Assembly (NCBI GenBank): GCA_029556915.1
Contig: JAKQIT010000050.1
Coordinates: 92,375-156,374, forward strand
From: Pseudomonadota bacterium
GTDB lineage: Bacteria > Pseudomonadota > Gammaproteobacteria > Burkholderiales > Methylophilaceae
Direction: 5' to 3'
DNA length: 64,000 bases
The notes below the pieces were generated by a model. The model saw only the letters and a program-made list of their open reading frames with translations. It searched no databases and was not told where the DNA came from. Made by a program: the position numbers and the translations under genes. This document shows positions 1 through 8,327 of this stretch, one piece after another (the stretch's first letter is position 1; the number at the start of each line of letters is the position of its first letter).

Positions 1-1286
1 AAGCACTTAATCCATTATATGCGTTTCACTTTTTGGCCGACCGTGGTGCTGGGGTATTTTTAGCAGTTGGTGCGGTAGTGTTAGCCATTACGGGGGCAGA
101 AGCACTTTACGCAGACATGGGGCATTTTGGCAAACCCGCCATTCGCATTGCATGGACTGCGTTAGTGTTGCCAGGTTTGGCGCTTAATTATTTAGGTCAA
201 GGCGCATTGTTATTAGCCACACCAGCAGCCGTTAGTAATCCATTTTATTTATCTTTTCCGCAAGAACTGCTTATCCCAGCCGTCGTTCTAGCCACATTAG
301 CCACTATCATTGCCTCTCAGGCTGTTATTTCTGGCGCTTACTCCATTACTCAGCAGGCTATTCAACTAGGTTTTTTACCTAGAATGCAAATTCTGCACAC
401 CTCTGCCAGCGAATCTGGCCAAATTTATATACCTGCAATTAATTGGCTGTTACTAGTAGCGGTCATTATCACCTGCATATCATTTCAAAACTCCTCTGCA
501 ATTGCAGCGGCATACGGCATTGCAGTGACTGGCACTATGCTCATCACCACTATACTCACTTACTTTGTATTACGATATAACTGGAAATACCCACTTTGGT
601 TGTCCTTGGGGGCTACTAGCATGTTCATTTTGTTAGATGTGATGTTGCTTGCTTCATGTTCTGTGAAGTTTTTCAAAGGGGGGTGGTTTCCTGTTGCGCT
701 CGCCATCTGCATGGTGATGATGATGTGGACGTGGAAACAAGGGCGCGAAATTTTACTTAAAAATATGCATGAAAACGACCCAAAACTAGAAGATTTTGTA
801 AAAAGCTTGCATAACAACATAAAACCTAGAGTTGAACGTACTGCGGTATTTTTATGCAGAAACCCTGAGACAGTTCCGCAAGCATTAATGCACAATTTAA
901 AACACAATCAGGTGTTACACCAAACCAATATTATCTTATCGGTAGTTTTTGCTGAGGCGCCCACAGTGCCGTTAGATGCGCGCTTAGAAGTCAACGAAAT
1001 TGGCGCAGGCTTTTGGAAAGTGGTTGTACATTTTGGTTTTATGGAAAACCCCAATATTCCTAAAGCATTAGCGCAACTTCAACTGAGCCAAGAGTCCACT
1101 ATAGACCCTTTCACCACCTCATATTTTGCAAGCCGTGAGACTATTGTTTCTGGCCCAGGTGGAAAAATGGCTAAATGGCGCGATGACTTGTTTGGCTTTA
1201 TGTCACGCAATGCTGGCAGCGTTGTGAGCTATTTTAACATTCCAAGTAATAGCGTGATTGAGTTAGGTGCTAGAGTGAATATTTAA
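1..1286 (+). CDS. kup: Kup potassium transporter, C-terminal part (start lies left of the window)
   Basis: Open from the first bases (codons in phase from position 3), about 427 residues. Kup proteins are inner-membrane K+ uptake carriers, probably K+/H+ symporters. The visible part starts in the membrane domain with the family segment AVTGAEALYADMGHFG (here VLAITGAEALYADMGHFG), followed by several hydrophobic helices (about residues 40-240). A cytoplasmic C-terminal domain with the typical TAVFL and SYFxSRET segments comes next. Full-length Kup is about 620-630 residues, so roughly one third is missing because of the window edge, not because of damage. Family assignment is secure; ion specificity is from family knowledge. 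Confidence 0.95.
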   Translation, partial: ALNPLYAFHFLADRGAGVFLAVGAVVLAITGAEALYADMGHFGKPAIRIAWTALVLPGLALNYLGQGALLLATPAAVSNPFYLSFPQELLIPAVVLATLATIIASQAVISGAYSITQQAIQLGFLPRMQILHTSASESGQIYIPAINWLLLVAVIITCISFQNSSAIAAAYGIAVTGTMLITTILTYFVLRYNWKYPLWLSLGATSMFILLDVMLLASCSVKFFKGGWFPVALAICMVMMMWTWKQGREILLKNMHENDPKLEDFVKSLHNNIKPRVERTAVFLCRNPETVPQALMHNLKHNQVLHQTNIILSVVFAEAPTVPLDARLEVNEIGAGFWKVVVHFGFMENPNIPKALAQLQLSQESTIDPFTTSYFASRETIVSGPGGKMAKWRDDLFGFMSRNAGSVVSYFNIPSNSVIELGARVNI

Positions 1287-1371
1287 GATTGCAGCTTAGA
1301 CTTTACGGTTGGTTTTAGATGCTGTTTATTAGCTTCAAAACTTCAAAATTTTAAGCATCTTCACTCAAGCA

Positions 1372-1423
1372 CCTCTGTAAGCCAGTATCCATGCGGCTTG
1401 CAGGGCATCAAAAATCTCTCGGG
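1372..1423 (+). repeat. Dispersed palindromic repeat, copy A
   Basis: Copy in the 240-bp gap between kup and rlmD. It has a stem of CCTCTGTAAGCC against GGCTTGCAGGG, loop AGTATCCATGC, then the tail ATCAAAAATCTCTCGGG. The other copies are at 2763, 10342, 11287, 17757 and 19509. I see nothing else in this gap except a possible weak TTG start for rlmD at 1497. Confidence 0.85.
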
Positions 1424-1526
1424 CGAAATTATTGCCTTTTTAAACACTTTTTCAGCGCGTGATTTTTAAAGCTTATCACTTTATTTTGCGTTAAAATTGC
1501 GCCTCAAAATATGCATAGGTTTTTTC

Positions 1527-2987
1527 ATGGCACGTCACGCTCGCAATCGCAATAAAGCACCCATAATTCCCGAAATCAAACATGCGATGATTGAATCGCT
1601 AGACCAAGAAGGGCGTGGGGTGGCGCATGTGGACGGCAAAACCATTTTTATTGATGGCGCGTTGCCAAACGAAAGTGTCACTTTTCAATCACACCACATT
1701 AAAAGCAGCTATGAAGTGGCAAACGTGGTGGAAGTGCTCAAGCAATCTAACCAACGTGTCACGCCAAAGTGCCCGCATTTTGGCTTGTGCGGCGGTTGTA
1801 AGCTACAACATTTAGACTTTGCCGCGCAAGTAGCCGCCAAGCAGCGCTTGCTTGAAAATGACCTGAAACACATTGGTAAAGTGAAGGCAGAAAATATGTT
1901 GCCGCCGCTTTACGGCCCTACTTGGGGCTACCGTCATAAAGCGCGCTTGAGCGTGAAGTATGTAGATAAAAAGCAGCGTGTGCTGGTGGGCTTTAATGAA
2001 AAAGCCACCCGTTATGTGGCAGATATGAATTCGTGTGAAGTGCTGGTTCCCAAAGTTTCTGCACTGATTGCACCTTTGCAGGCGATGATTTTTAATTTAA
2101 GTATTCGTGACCAAATACCACAGATTGAGTTGGCCGTCGGTGAAGCCGACCAGAAAAATGGCTTTGAGGGCGATGTGATTGTACTGATTTTCCGCATCAT
2201 GGCGGCGCTAAATGCCAATGATGAGGCCGTTTTAAAAGCGTTTGCCGATGCGCACCAAGTGCAAGTGTGGACGCAAACCAAAGGCCCAGACACGATACAG
2301 CCATTTTACCCAAAAGCCGCACCAGCATTGAAGTATAGCTTGCCGGAGTTTAATTTAACTTACCCGTTTAAGCCCAATGAGTTCACTCAGGTCAATCCAC
2401 AAATCAACCAAGTGATGATACGTCGGGCGATGCAATTATTGCAGCCAAAAGCGGGTGAAAATATTGCTGACTTTTTCTGCGGCATCGGTAATTTTACTTT
2501 GCCCATTGCGCGCAGTGGCGCATCAGTGCTGGGGCTGGAGGGTTTGGCTAATTTGGTGGATAGAGCCAATGAAAGTGCAACATTAAACCAAATCAGTCAC
2601 GTGAAATTTGGTGTGGCAGATTTATTTAAGATGACCGAGGCCAGTTTGGCTGAACTGGGTAGTTTTGATAAATGGCTGATTGACCCACCGCGCGATGGCG
2701 CGTTTGAATTGGTGAAATCATTGCCAGATGTTGCACAAAATAATGCCAACATCATTGGCGATGCCCTGCAAGCCAATATCCATGCGGCTTGCAGCGGTGC
2801 TAAAAACCTCTCGCACCAACCAAGCCGCATTGTTTATGTGTCCTGCAACCCAGCCACACTCGCGCGCGATGCAGGCGTGCTGGTGAATGAAAAAGGCTAT
2901 GTTTTGCGCGCGGCGGGGGTGATTAATATGTTCCCGCATACTGCACATGTTGAATCTATCGCTTTGTTTGAGTTTGGCAATAGTTAA
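1527..2987 (+). CDS. rlmD: 23S rRNA (uracil-1939-C5)-methyltransferase RlmD
   Basis: RlmD makes m5U1939 in 23S rRNA using S-adenosylmethionine. 486 residues from ATG 1527; an in-frame TTG at 1497 would add 10 residues, but homologues start near MARHARN. A TRAM-like RNA-binding domain (about 15-75) comes first, then iron-sulfur cysteines in [10 protein letters not shown] (about 85-94). The SAM loop is [11 protein letters not shown] (about 312-322) and the catalytic-cysteine segment is [12 protein letters not shown] (about 437-448). Residues about 413-429 ([17 protein letters not shown]) are encoded by a copy of the dispersed palindromic repeat, placed just before the strand that leads to the catalytic cysteine. 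All catalytic motifs are intact, so the enzyme is probably functional with an added loop. Confidence 0.95.
   Translation: MARHARNRNKAPIIPEIKHAMIESLDQEGRGVAHVDGKTIFIDGALPNESVTFQSHHIKSSYEVANVVEVLKQSNQRVTPKCPHFGLCGGCKLQHLDFAAQVAAKQRLLENDLKHIGKVKAENMLPPLYGPTWGYRHKARLSVKYVDKKQRVLVGFNEKATRYVADMNSCEVLVPKVSALIAPLQAMIFNLSIRDQIPQIELAVGEADQKNGFEGDVIVLIFRIMAALNANDEAVLKAFADAHQVQVWTQTKGPDTIQPFYPKAAPALKYSLPEFNLTYPFKPNEFTQVNPQINQVMIRRAMQLLQPKAGENIADFFCGIGNFTLPIARSGASVLGLEGLANLVDRANESATLNQISHVKFGVADLFKMTEASLAELGSFDKWLIDPPRDGAFELVKSLPDVAQNNANIIGDALQANIHAACSGAKNLSHQPSRIVYVSCNPATLARDAGVLVNEKGYVLRAAGVINMFPHTAHVESIALFEFGNS
2763..2813 (+). repeat. Dispersed palindromic repeat, copy B, inside rlmD
   Basis: Same hairpin as the intergenic copies (GCAAGCC, loop AATATCCATGC, GGCTTGC) followed by the tail GCTAAAAACCTCTCG. 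It spans 51 nt, which is 17 codons in the rlmD frame without a stop, so it is translated. Confidence 0.85.
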
Positions 2988-3190
2988 CGCGTAGCATTAA
3001 ATTGGTATGTGTTGCTTTTTACAAACTAAAGAAAATTTAAAAGCGTTATCTGCCATTTTTTATGGGTAAGTTATTTGATTGCGCTTGCTAAAAGTGTTAG
3101 TATTTGCGCTGGTTATTTTGATTTTTTCCTAGTGAATCAAACAGTTAATTTGAATCTTATGTCTTATCAATTAAGTCATGGAGAAAAGTC

Positions 3191-3529
3191 ATGAAAGTTA
3201 AAGAACTCATTGTAATGCTTGAGCAGTTTGATGAAAATTTAGATGTGGTTTGTGTCACCAAAGATGTAGATTTTTTAGATATTAACCAATCTCTCAAAAT
3301 GCTTGAAATTATTTCCATAGAGCCAAGAAAAACCAAGTTGGTGACGGCTCAAGACAAATTGCCCTCCGTAAAACTTAAGCAAACATCTACTGCAGCAGAA
3401 ACGCAGATTGTAATAGAGATGACCGGTGGTTCTGCTGTGAAAAACACATACACACATGACAGGCGACGTGGTGTGGATAGACGTAGCGCGAGATACACGC
3501 CAAATAGCGCTGCTGGTTTCAGATTTTAA
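3191..3529 (+). CDS. Hypothetical protein, 112 residues
   Basis: Not assigned to a family. ATG 3191 is preceded by GGAGAAAAG at a good distance. The N-terminus (MKVKELIVMLEQFDENLDV) resembles short proteins that begin with a helix followed by an acidic beta segment, as seen in many small phage and plasmid proteins, but this gives no function. The C-terminus is basic (DRRRGVDRRSARY) and could bind nucleic acid or be disordered. No signal peptide or membrane segment. Its stop overlaps the stop of the convergent eutC gene by 4 nt. The 200-bp gap upstream holds nothing else recognisable. Confidence 0.6.
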   Translation: MKVKELIVMLEQFDENLDVVCVTKDVDFLDINQSLKMLEIISIEPRKTKLVTAQDKLPSVKLKQTSTAAETQIVIEMTGGSAVKNTYTHDRRRGVDRRSARYTPNSAAGFRF

Positions 3530-4314
3530 GTTAATAATGGACGGGTGGCATCAATAACAGCCACATCACTTTCATCTTTGAGTGTTACGCCAGAAGCTTT
3601 AATGCGTAAAGCCTCTTTTATCAACCACAGCATTTTCTTTGCCGCTGTTGCGTAACTTAGGCCTTCAGGGCGCACATTTGAAATGCAGTTACGGTTAGCA
3701 TCGTTTAGGCCAACTTTAGGTTGATAGGTCAGATAAATGCCTAAACTATCGGGTGAACTTAAACCTGGGCGTTCACCAATCAGCATAGCGGTAATAGTTG
3801 CACCTAGAATTTCACCTATTTCATCCGCAATCGCAACACGGGCTTGAGAGGCAATGACCAGCGGATTTAGCGACCAATCGCTGGGCTTTTGCTGTTGAAT
3901 TTCTACTAACAATGGTAAAACATGTCGTTCAACCGCAAGTGAAGACAAGCCGTCTCCCACCACAATAAGCAAGGTGACGGGTTTTGAAAGTCGAATGGTA
4001 CGCAAATGTTCAGCACTTTTTTCACTTAATTGGCGGCCTAAATCGGGACGTAACAAATAAGTGGGGCGATTTTCTGCCTTGCTTTGTACTTGTAGTGTGG
4101 TGATGCCTAGCTCTTCTATTTGCTTTGCTAACACATCCACATCAAGCGCTAAGTGCACGGCATCGCGCGCCATGGCGTGACTCAGGCCGAAATCTAACAC
4201 TTCTTTAGTGGGCAAACTTGTGCCCACGCGCCCAATTGCAATACGTGCTCGCGTGTGGGCTTTAAGTTGTTGCCAAGGGTCACTCTTAGTGATTTCAGAC
4301 GTTGTTTTGGTCAT
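3526..4314 (-). CDS. eutC: Ethanolamine ammonia-lyase small subunit EutC
   Basis: The light chain of adenosylcobalamin-dependent ethanolamine ammonia-lyase, which splits ethanolamine into acetaldehyde and ammonia together with EutB. 262 residues, slightly shorter than enteric EutC (about 295), mainly at the N-terminus. Family segments are visible: TRARIAIGRVGTSLPTKEVL, LLIVVGDGLSSLAV and MLIGERPGLSSPDSLGIYLTY. The start codon overlaps the eutB stop (TAATG), so translation is coupled. No carboxysome-like shell genes and no EutA reactivase are nearby, which fits use of ethanolamine as a nitrogen source rather than growth in a microcompartment. Confidence 0.96.
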   Translation of the reverse strand: MTKTTSEITKSDPWQQLKAHTRARIAIGRVGTSLPTKEVLDFGLSHAMARDAVHLALDVDVLAKQIEELGITTLQVQSKAENRPTYLLRPDLGRQLSEKSAEHLRTIRLSKPVTLLIVVGDGLSSLAVERHVLPLLVEIQQQKPSDWSLNPLVIASQARVAIADEIGEILGATITAMLIGERPGLSSPDSLGIYLTYQPKVGLNDANRNCISNVRPEGLSYATAAKKMLWLIKEALRIKASGVTLKDESDVAVIDATRPLLT

Positions 4315-5717
4315 TATTCAGCCATCCGCAATAGTTGTTTTGGCATGTTTTGCAAAATGGGGTGCGTTTGTTGAATGGGCTGCACTTGGCCTTTGGCATC
4401 CATAATGTGCATTTTTTTCAGCCAAGTTTCAAATTCTGGCGCAGCTTTTAAGCCCAGCACTTTGCGCAAATACAGCGCATCGTGAAATGAAGTGGTTTGA
4501 TAATTCAACATAATATCGTCTGCACCAGGAATGCCCATCATAAAGGTCAGCCCAGCGCTGGCGAGTAGCGTCATCAGGGTGTCCATATCATCTTGATCGG
4601 CCTCAGCGTGGTTGGTGTAGCAGACATCGCAACCAAGCGGCACGCCGAGTAACTTACCACAGAAATGATCTTCTAAACCTGCGCGGATGATTTGCTTGCC
4701 ATCGTATAGATATTCAGGGCCAATAAAACCCACTACCGTATTAGTAAGCAAGGGCGACAAATGCCGCGCAACCGCATAAGCGCGAGCCTCGCAAGTTTGC
4801 TGGTCAACGCCAAAGTTGGCATTAGCAGATAAAGCAGAGCCTTGGCCGGTTTCAAAGTACATGACGTTGTTGCCCACTGTGCCGCGGTTGAGTGAATGGG
4901 CGGCAGATTGCGCTTCTTTCAATAGTGCTATGTTGATACCAAAGCTTTGATTAGCTTTTTCCGTTCCCGCAATTGATTGAAACACTAAATCCACAGGCGC
5001 ACCGCGTTCAATGAGCTGAATTTGATTGGTCACATGGGTGAGTATGCAAGACTGTGTGGGAATCTCGTATTGATGAATCACTTCATCCACCATGTGATAT
5101 AAATCCATCAGCGCAGGCAAGCTATCGGTAGCAGGGTTAATGCCAATCACTGCATCGCCTGCACCATACAAAAGGCCGTCTAACATGGATGCTGCTATGC
5201 CGCGCATATCGTCCGTAGGGTGATTAGGTTGTAAGCGCACCGATAAATGATTGGGCAAGCCAATGGTATTGCGAAAGCTCGTTGTGACACGACACTTTTT
5301 AGCCACCAAAATTAAATCTTGGTTACGCATCAATTTGCTAACAGCGGCTGCCATTTCAGGGGTAATGCCGGTAGCAATGCGTTTTAATGTGGCAGTATCT
5401 GCTTCATCAGAAAGTAACCAATTACGAAAATCGCCTACAGTTAAATGGCTAATTTCACCAAAAGCCTGTTTGTTGTGCGTGTCTATGATAAGCCGCGTAA
5501 CTTCATCAACCTCATAAGGGATGAGTAACTCTTCTAAAAATCGGGTGAGGGGCACTTCGGCCAAGCACATGCGCGCGACCATACGCTCAGCATAAGTTTC
5601 AGCAGCTACGCCTGCTAAAAAGTCACCAGATCTAGCAGGCGAGGCCTTAGCCATCACTTGTTTTAAATCTGCAAACTGGTAAGAGTGTGTGTCTACCGTG
5701 TATTGATAACTTGACAT
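4314..5717 (-). CDS. eutB: Ethanolamine ammonia-lyase large subunit EutB
   Basis: Catalytic chain of the B12-dependent ethanolamine ammonia-lyase; works as a complex with the downstream EutC. 467 residues from ATG 5717; an in-frame GTG two codons upstream (5723) is possible. Length matches EutB (about 450-470). Family features include SPARSGDFLAGVAA at the N-terminus, GLLYGAGDAVIGINPATDS, the substrate-site region YFETGQGSALSANANFG and DVCYTNHAEADQDDMDTL. First gene of a two-gene operon, divergent from the permease at 6048, with about 330 bp between them. Assignment is secure; regulation is not visible beyond the shared divergent region. Confidence 0.97.
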   Translation of the reverse strand: MSSYQYTVDTHSYQFADLKQVMAKASPARSGDFLAGVAAETYAERMVARMCLAEVPLTRFLEELLIPYEVDEVTRLIIDTHNKQAFGEISHLTVGDFRNWLLSDEADTATLKRIATGITPEMAAAVSKLMRNQDLILVAKKCRVTTSFRNTIGLPNHLSVRLQPNHPTDDMRGIAASMLDGLLYGAGDAVIGINPATDSLPALMDLYHMVDEVIHQYEIPTQSCILTHVTNQIQLIERGAPVDLVFQSIAGTEKANQSFGINIALLKEAQSAAHSLNRGTVGNNVMYFETGQGSALSANANFGVDQQTCEARAYAVARHLSPLLTNTVVGFIGPEYLYDGKQIIRAGLEDHFCGKLLGVPLGCDVCYTNHAEADQDDMDTLMTLLASAGLTFMMGIPGADDIMLNYQTTSFHDALYLRKVLGLKAAPEFETWLKKMHIMDAKGQVQPIQQTHPILQNMPKQLLRMAE

Positions 5718-5867
5718 GTCCACCGCACCTTATTGAAAGTACACCCAAGTGAGGCACATTATGCGACGAGCTTAGCCAGCCCGCAAGAAAAGTTTTGTGT
5801 TCAAGTATTATCTGATTTAGTAAATTGATTACAAATTGTTACAAATATTCGGTTAACAAAATAATAC

Positions 5868-5895
5868 TTGTAAAAAGTCATTATAAATTTATACT
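5868..5895 (+). promoter_or_regulatory. Possible sigma70 promoter for the permease gene
   Basis: TTGTAA (5868-5873), a 16-nt spacer and TATACT (5890-5895) lie in the AT-rich eutB/permease divergent gap. A start near 5902 would give a long leader of about 145 nt. This is pattern matching only. Confidence 0.4.
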
Positions 5896-6047
5896 GACTC
5901 TGCATTTATTAACAATTTTTTTCTAAGAAAGTGAGCGCGGTAGTTTAAAAATTTATTCAGTCATATTGCAATTCGATTTAGTAGCATAGATTTGACTTTT
6001 ACTTTTTACTTAAAGATTTTATAACCAATGACCTAGGGGGTAAGAAA

Positions 6048-7529
6048 ATGAGTGAGACAAAACATGCAAGCTCGGCATTAGAGCAAGATGCCGCAGATTT
6101 AAAAAAAATGGGCTACGAACAAGAGTTGCACCGACACATGGGTGGTTTTTCTAATTTCGCGATTTCTTTTTCAATTATCTGTATTCTAGCGGGTGGTATA
6201 TCGGCTTTCCCATTGGCATTAGGTGGTGCTGGTGGGGCTTCAATAGGGATTGGCTGGCTAGTGGGCGCAGGTTTTGCAACTATTGTGGCCATGGCCATGG
6301 CACAAATTTCATCAAGCTACCCAACTGCAGGCGGCCTGTATCACTGGGGTTCTATTTTAGGTGGTAAAGGGTACGGGTGGTGCACTGCATGGTTTAATTT
6401 GCTGGGTCTCATTTTTGTGGTTGCTTCAGTTAACTTTGGTGTATATGACTTCTTTTTCAAAGGGTTAGCAGCACCTATTATAGGGATAGATGTTTCTGGC
6501 TATGGCTACGGTCATCAGATATTTTTCATCACTTTATTTACTGTGCTTCAGGCAATCTTGATTTATGCTTTTCCTAAATTTACCACTAAAATTACTGACT
6601 TATCTGGTTATTTAATTATGGCGATTGGCGGTATTTTAACCATGTCATTATTAGCATTTAACCAAACACCACTGGATTTTTCACGCCTATTTACCTTTAC
6701 TAATTTCACTGGCGCTGAGGGCAGTGTTTGGCCAGCCTCAGAGGGCATGGTCATGCCATTCTTACTGGGGTTATTGCTTGCCATTTATACCATTACAGGT
6801 TTTGATGCTTCTGCGCACACTGCGGAAGAAACACGTGATGCTGCGCGCGCCGTGCCAAAAGGTATTGTAAGTTCGGTTGTTTATTCGGCTATTTTTGGTT
6901 ATGTGATGATTTGCACCTTTGTGTTGGTGATGCCCGATGTAGCAACAGGCGTTAAACAAGGGTTTGGCTTTTTTGATGCGTTGCTTGGTACGTTGCCACC
7001 CATGCTCAAAGCAGTGTTAGGCTTGGGTATCTTTTTAGTTAACTTTTTGTGTGGTTTAGCTTGTTTAACTTCCACTTCACGTATGATGTTTGCGTTTGCA
7101 CGTGATGGCGGCTTACCCGCTTCAAATTTGTTGCGTAAAGTGCACCCAACATTAAAAACACCCGTAGCAGCAGTTTGGGTTTCAGCCATTTTAGCGATTG
7201 CAGCCACACTTTATGCAGCTGCTTTTAGTGTGTTGGCGGTGGGTTGTGCGGTATTTTTGTATATTTCATACATTATGCCAACAGCGGCGGGCATTCTAGC
7301 CGAAGGTAAAACATGGGTGCATAAAGGCCCATTTAACTTAGGTGGTTTATCTAAGCCTGTTGCAGTTTTAGCCGTACTTGGGGGTAGCTTTTTAGTGTTC
7401 GTTGGGGTGCAGCCACCAAACGAAAAAGTACTTTATGTAACAATTGCCATGTTAATTGTGATGGGCGTGTTTTGGTTTTTACTCGGTGAGAAAAAACGCT
7501 TTAAAGGTCCACCAGCTATTCAAGAATAG
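6048..7529 (+). CDS. APC-superfamily amino acid/amine permease, probably for ethanolamine
   Basis: 493 residues with about 12 predicted membrane helices. The N-terminus (LKKMGYEQELHRHMGGFSNFAISFSIICILAG) is typical of the amino acid/choline transporter group of the APC superfamily (GABA, choline and related permeases). The segment ITGFDASAHTAEET, which contains the conserved acidic pair, is also typical of that group. RBS GGGGGTAAG precedes the ATG. It is divergent from eutBC and followed by a terminator, so ethanolamine uptake is a reasonable inference, but the sequence alone cannot fix the substrate; amino acids or choline remain possible. Confidence 0.85.
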   Translation: MSETKHASSALEQDAADLKKMGYEQELHRHMGGFSNFAISFSIICILAGGISAFPLALGGAGGASIGIGWLVGAGFATIVAMAMAQISSSYPTAGGLYHWGSILGGKGYGWCTAWFNLLGLIFVVASVNFGVYDFFFKGLAAPIIGIDVSGYGYGHQIFFITLFTVLQAILIYAFPKFTTKITDLSGYLIMAIGGILTMSLLAFNQTPLDFSRLFTFTNFTGAEGSVWPASEGMVMPFLLGLLLAIYTITGFDASAHTAEETRDAARAVPKGIVSSVVYSAIFGYVMICTFVLVMPDVATGVKQGFGFFDALLGTLPPMLKAVLGLGIFLVNFLCGLACLTSTSRMMFAFARDGGLPASNLLRKVHPTLKTPVAAVWVSAILAIAATLYAAAFSVLAVGCAVFLYISYIMPTAAGILAEGKTWVHKGPFNLGGLSKPVAVLAVLGGSFLVFVGVQPPNEKVLYVTIAMLIVMGVFWFLLGEKKRFKGPPAIQE

Positions 7530-7545
7530 TTTCTAAAAAACCTAT

Positions 7546-7577
7546 AAACCGCTTTGCGCAAGCTTAGCGGTTTTTTT
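7546..7577 (+). terminator. Rho-independent terminator after the permease
   Basis: Stem AAACCGCT against AGCGGTTT followed by a run of seven T residues, 17 nt after the permease stop. Confidence 0.8.
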
Positions 7578-7716
7578 ATGAGTTGAGTTTTATATGTTTT
7601 TAACTTTGTGTCAAAATCTTGATTGATAAGTGCTAGCCCCTACGAACTTTTTAAAGACATCTTTGCCGAATCTTGCAACAGGAGTTCCTAACAACAAGTT
7701 TAAGGAGGAACAGAAA

Positions 7717-8265
7717 ATGGCTAAGATTGACCGTGTATTGGTGGGTGAAGCGCTGGTGATTGATAATCGCCCAGGCATTGAGAACTGCCCTGATTTACGC
7801 AACGTGGCGCATATTGATTTGGTCATGGGACCGCGTGGCAGTTATGCTGAAGAGGCGTTCTGCCGCACTTTGACCGACCAAAAGCAAGGCGCAAATGGTT
7901 TGTTGGCAATTGTTGCACCCAATATGATGGTGAAGCCTGCCACCGTGATGTTTAATAAAGTGACTATTCGTAATGAGAAACAAGCAGTGCAGATGTTTGG
8001 GCCAGCGCAACGTGGGGTGGCTATAGCGGTGATGGACTGTGTCGCAGATGGTACTATACCCAAAGCAGAGGTTGAGAATGTTTTTATTTGCGTGGGGGTT
8101 TATATCAGTACCCGGGCCGATATGGACGAGCGTGTGCAGGATTGGAATTATGAAGCAACTAAACAAGCGATTAAAAACGCAGTTAATGGCCAACCCAATA
8201 TTGATAAGCTATTAGCCAACTACAAAGATAGCTCGCATCCGTTTGAGGCTAAGCGTGCCGCCTGA
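7717..8265 (+). CDS. fae: Formaldehyde-activating enzyme (Fae) family protein with an N-terminal insertion
   Basis: Fae condenses formaldehyde with tetrahydromethanopterin to methylene-H4MPT, a key step in many methylotrophs. 182 residues; ATG 7717 has a strong RBS (AAGGAGGAA). Matching segments: KIDRVLVGEALV, VAHIDLVMGPRGS, MFNKVTIRNEKQAVQMFGPAQRGVA and WNYEATKQAIKNAV. The active-site histidine of the VAHIDL motif is at about residue 32, against 17 in the classical enzyme, because about 15 residues rich in Pro, Asn and Cys (IDNRPGIENCPDLRN) are added before it. This suggests a Fae paralogue rather than the main enzyme. Lying beside the ethanolamine genes, it could handle formaldehyde or another aldehyde; that role is inference. 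Confidence 0.88.
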   Translation: MAKIDRVLVGEALVIDNRPGIENCPDLRNVAHIDLVMGPRGSYAEEAFCRTLTDQKQGANGLLAIVAPNMMVKPATVMFNKVTIRNEKQAVQMFGPAQRGVAIAVMDCVADGTIPKAEVENVFICVGVYISTRADMDERVQDWNYEATKQAIKNAVNGQPNIDKLLANYKDSSHPFEAKRAA

Positions 8266-8274
8266 TAAACAAAG

Positions 8275-8302
8275 TAAAAAAGCCCGAAAATTCGGGCTTT
8301 TC
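8275..8302. terminator. Bidirectional terminator between fae and htpG
   Basis: Perfect stem AGCCCGAA/TTCGGGCT flanked by A-run and T-run, so it can serve both convergent genes. Confidence 0.85.
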
Positions 8303-8327
8303 TATGAATAACTAGCTAAATAAGCGG

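Noticed and set aside
1497-1526. TTG start of rlmD at 1497
   Set aside because: It adds ten residues not expected in the family and overlaps a likely promoter region; ATG 1527 fits better.
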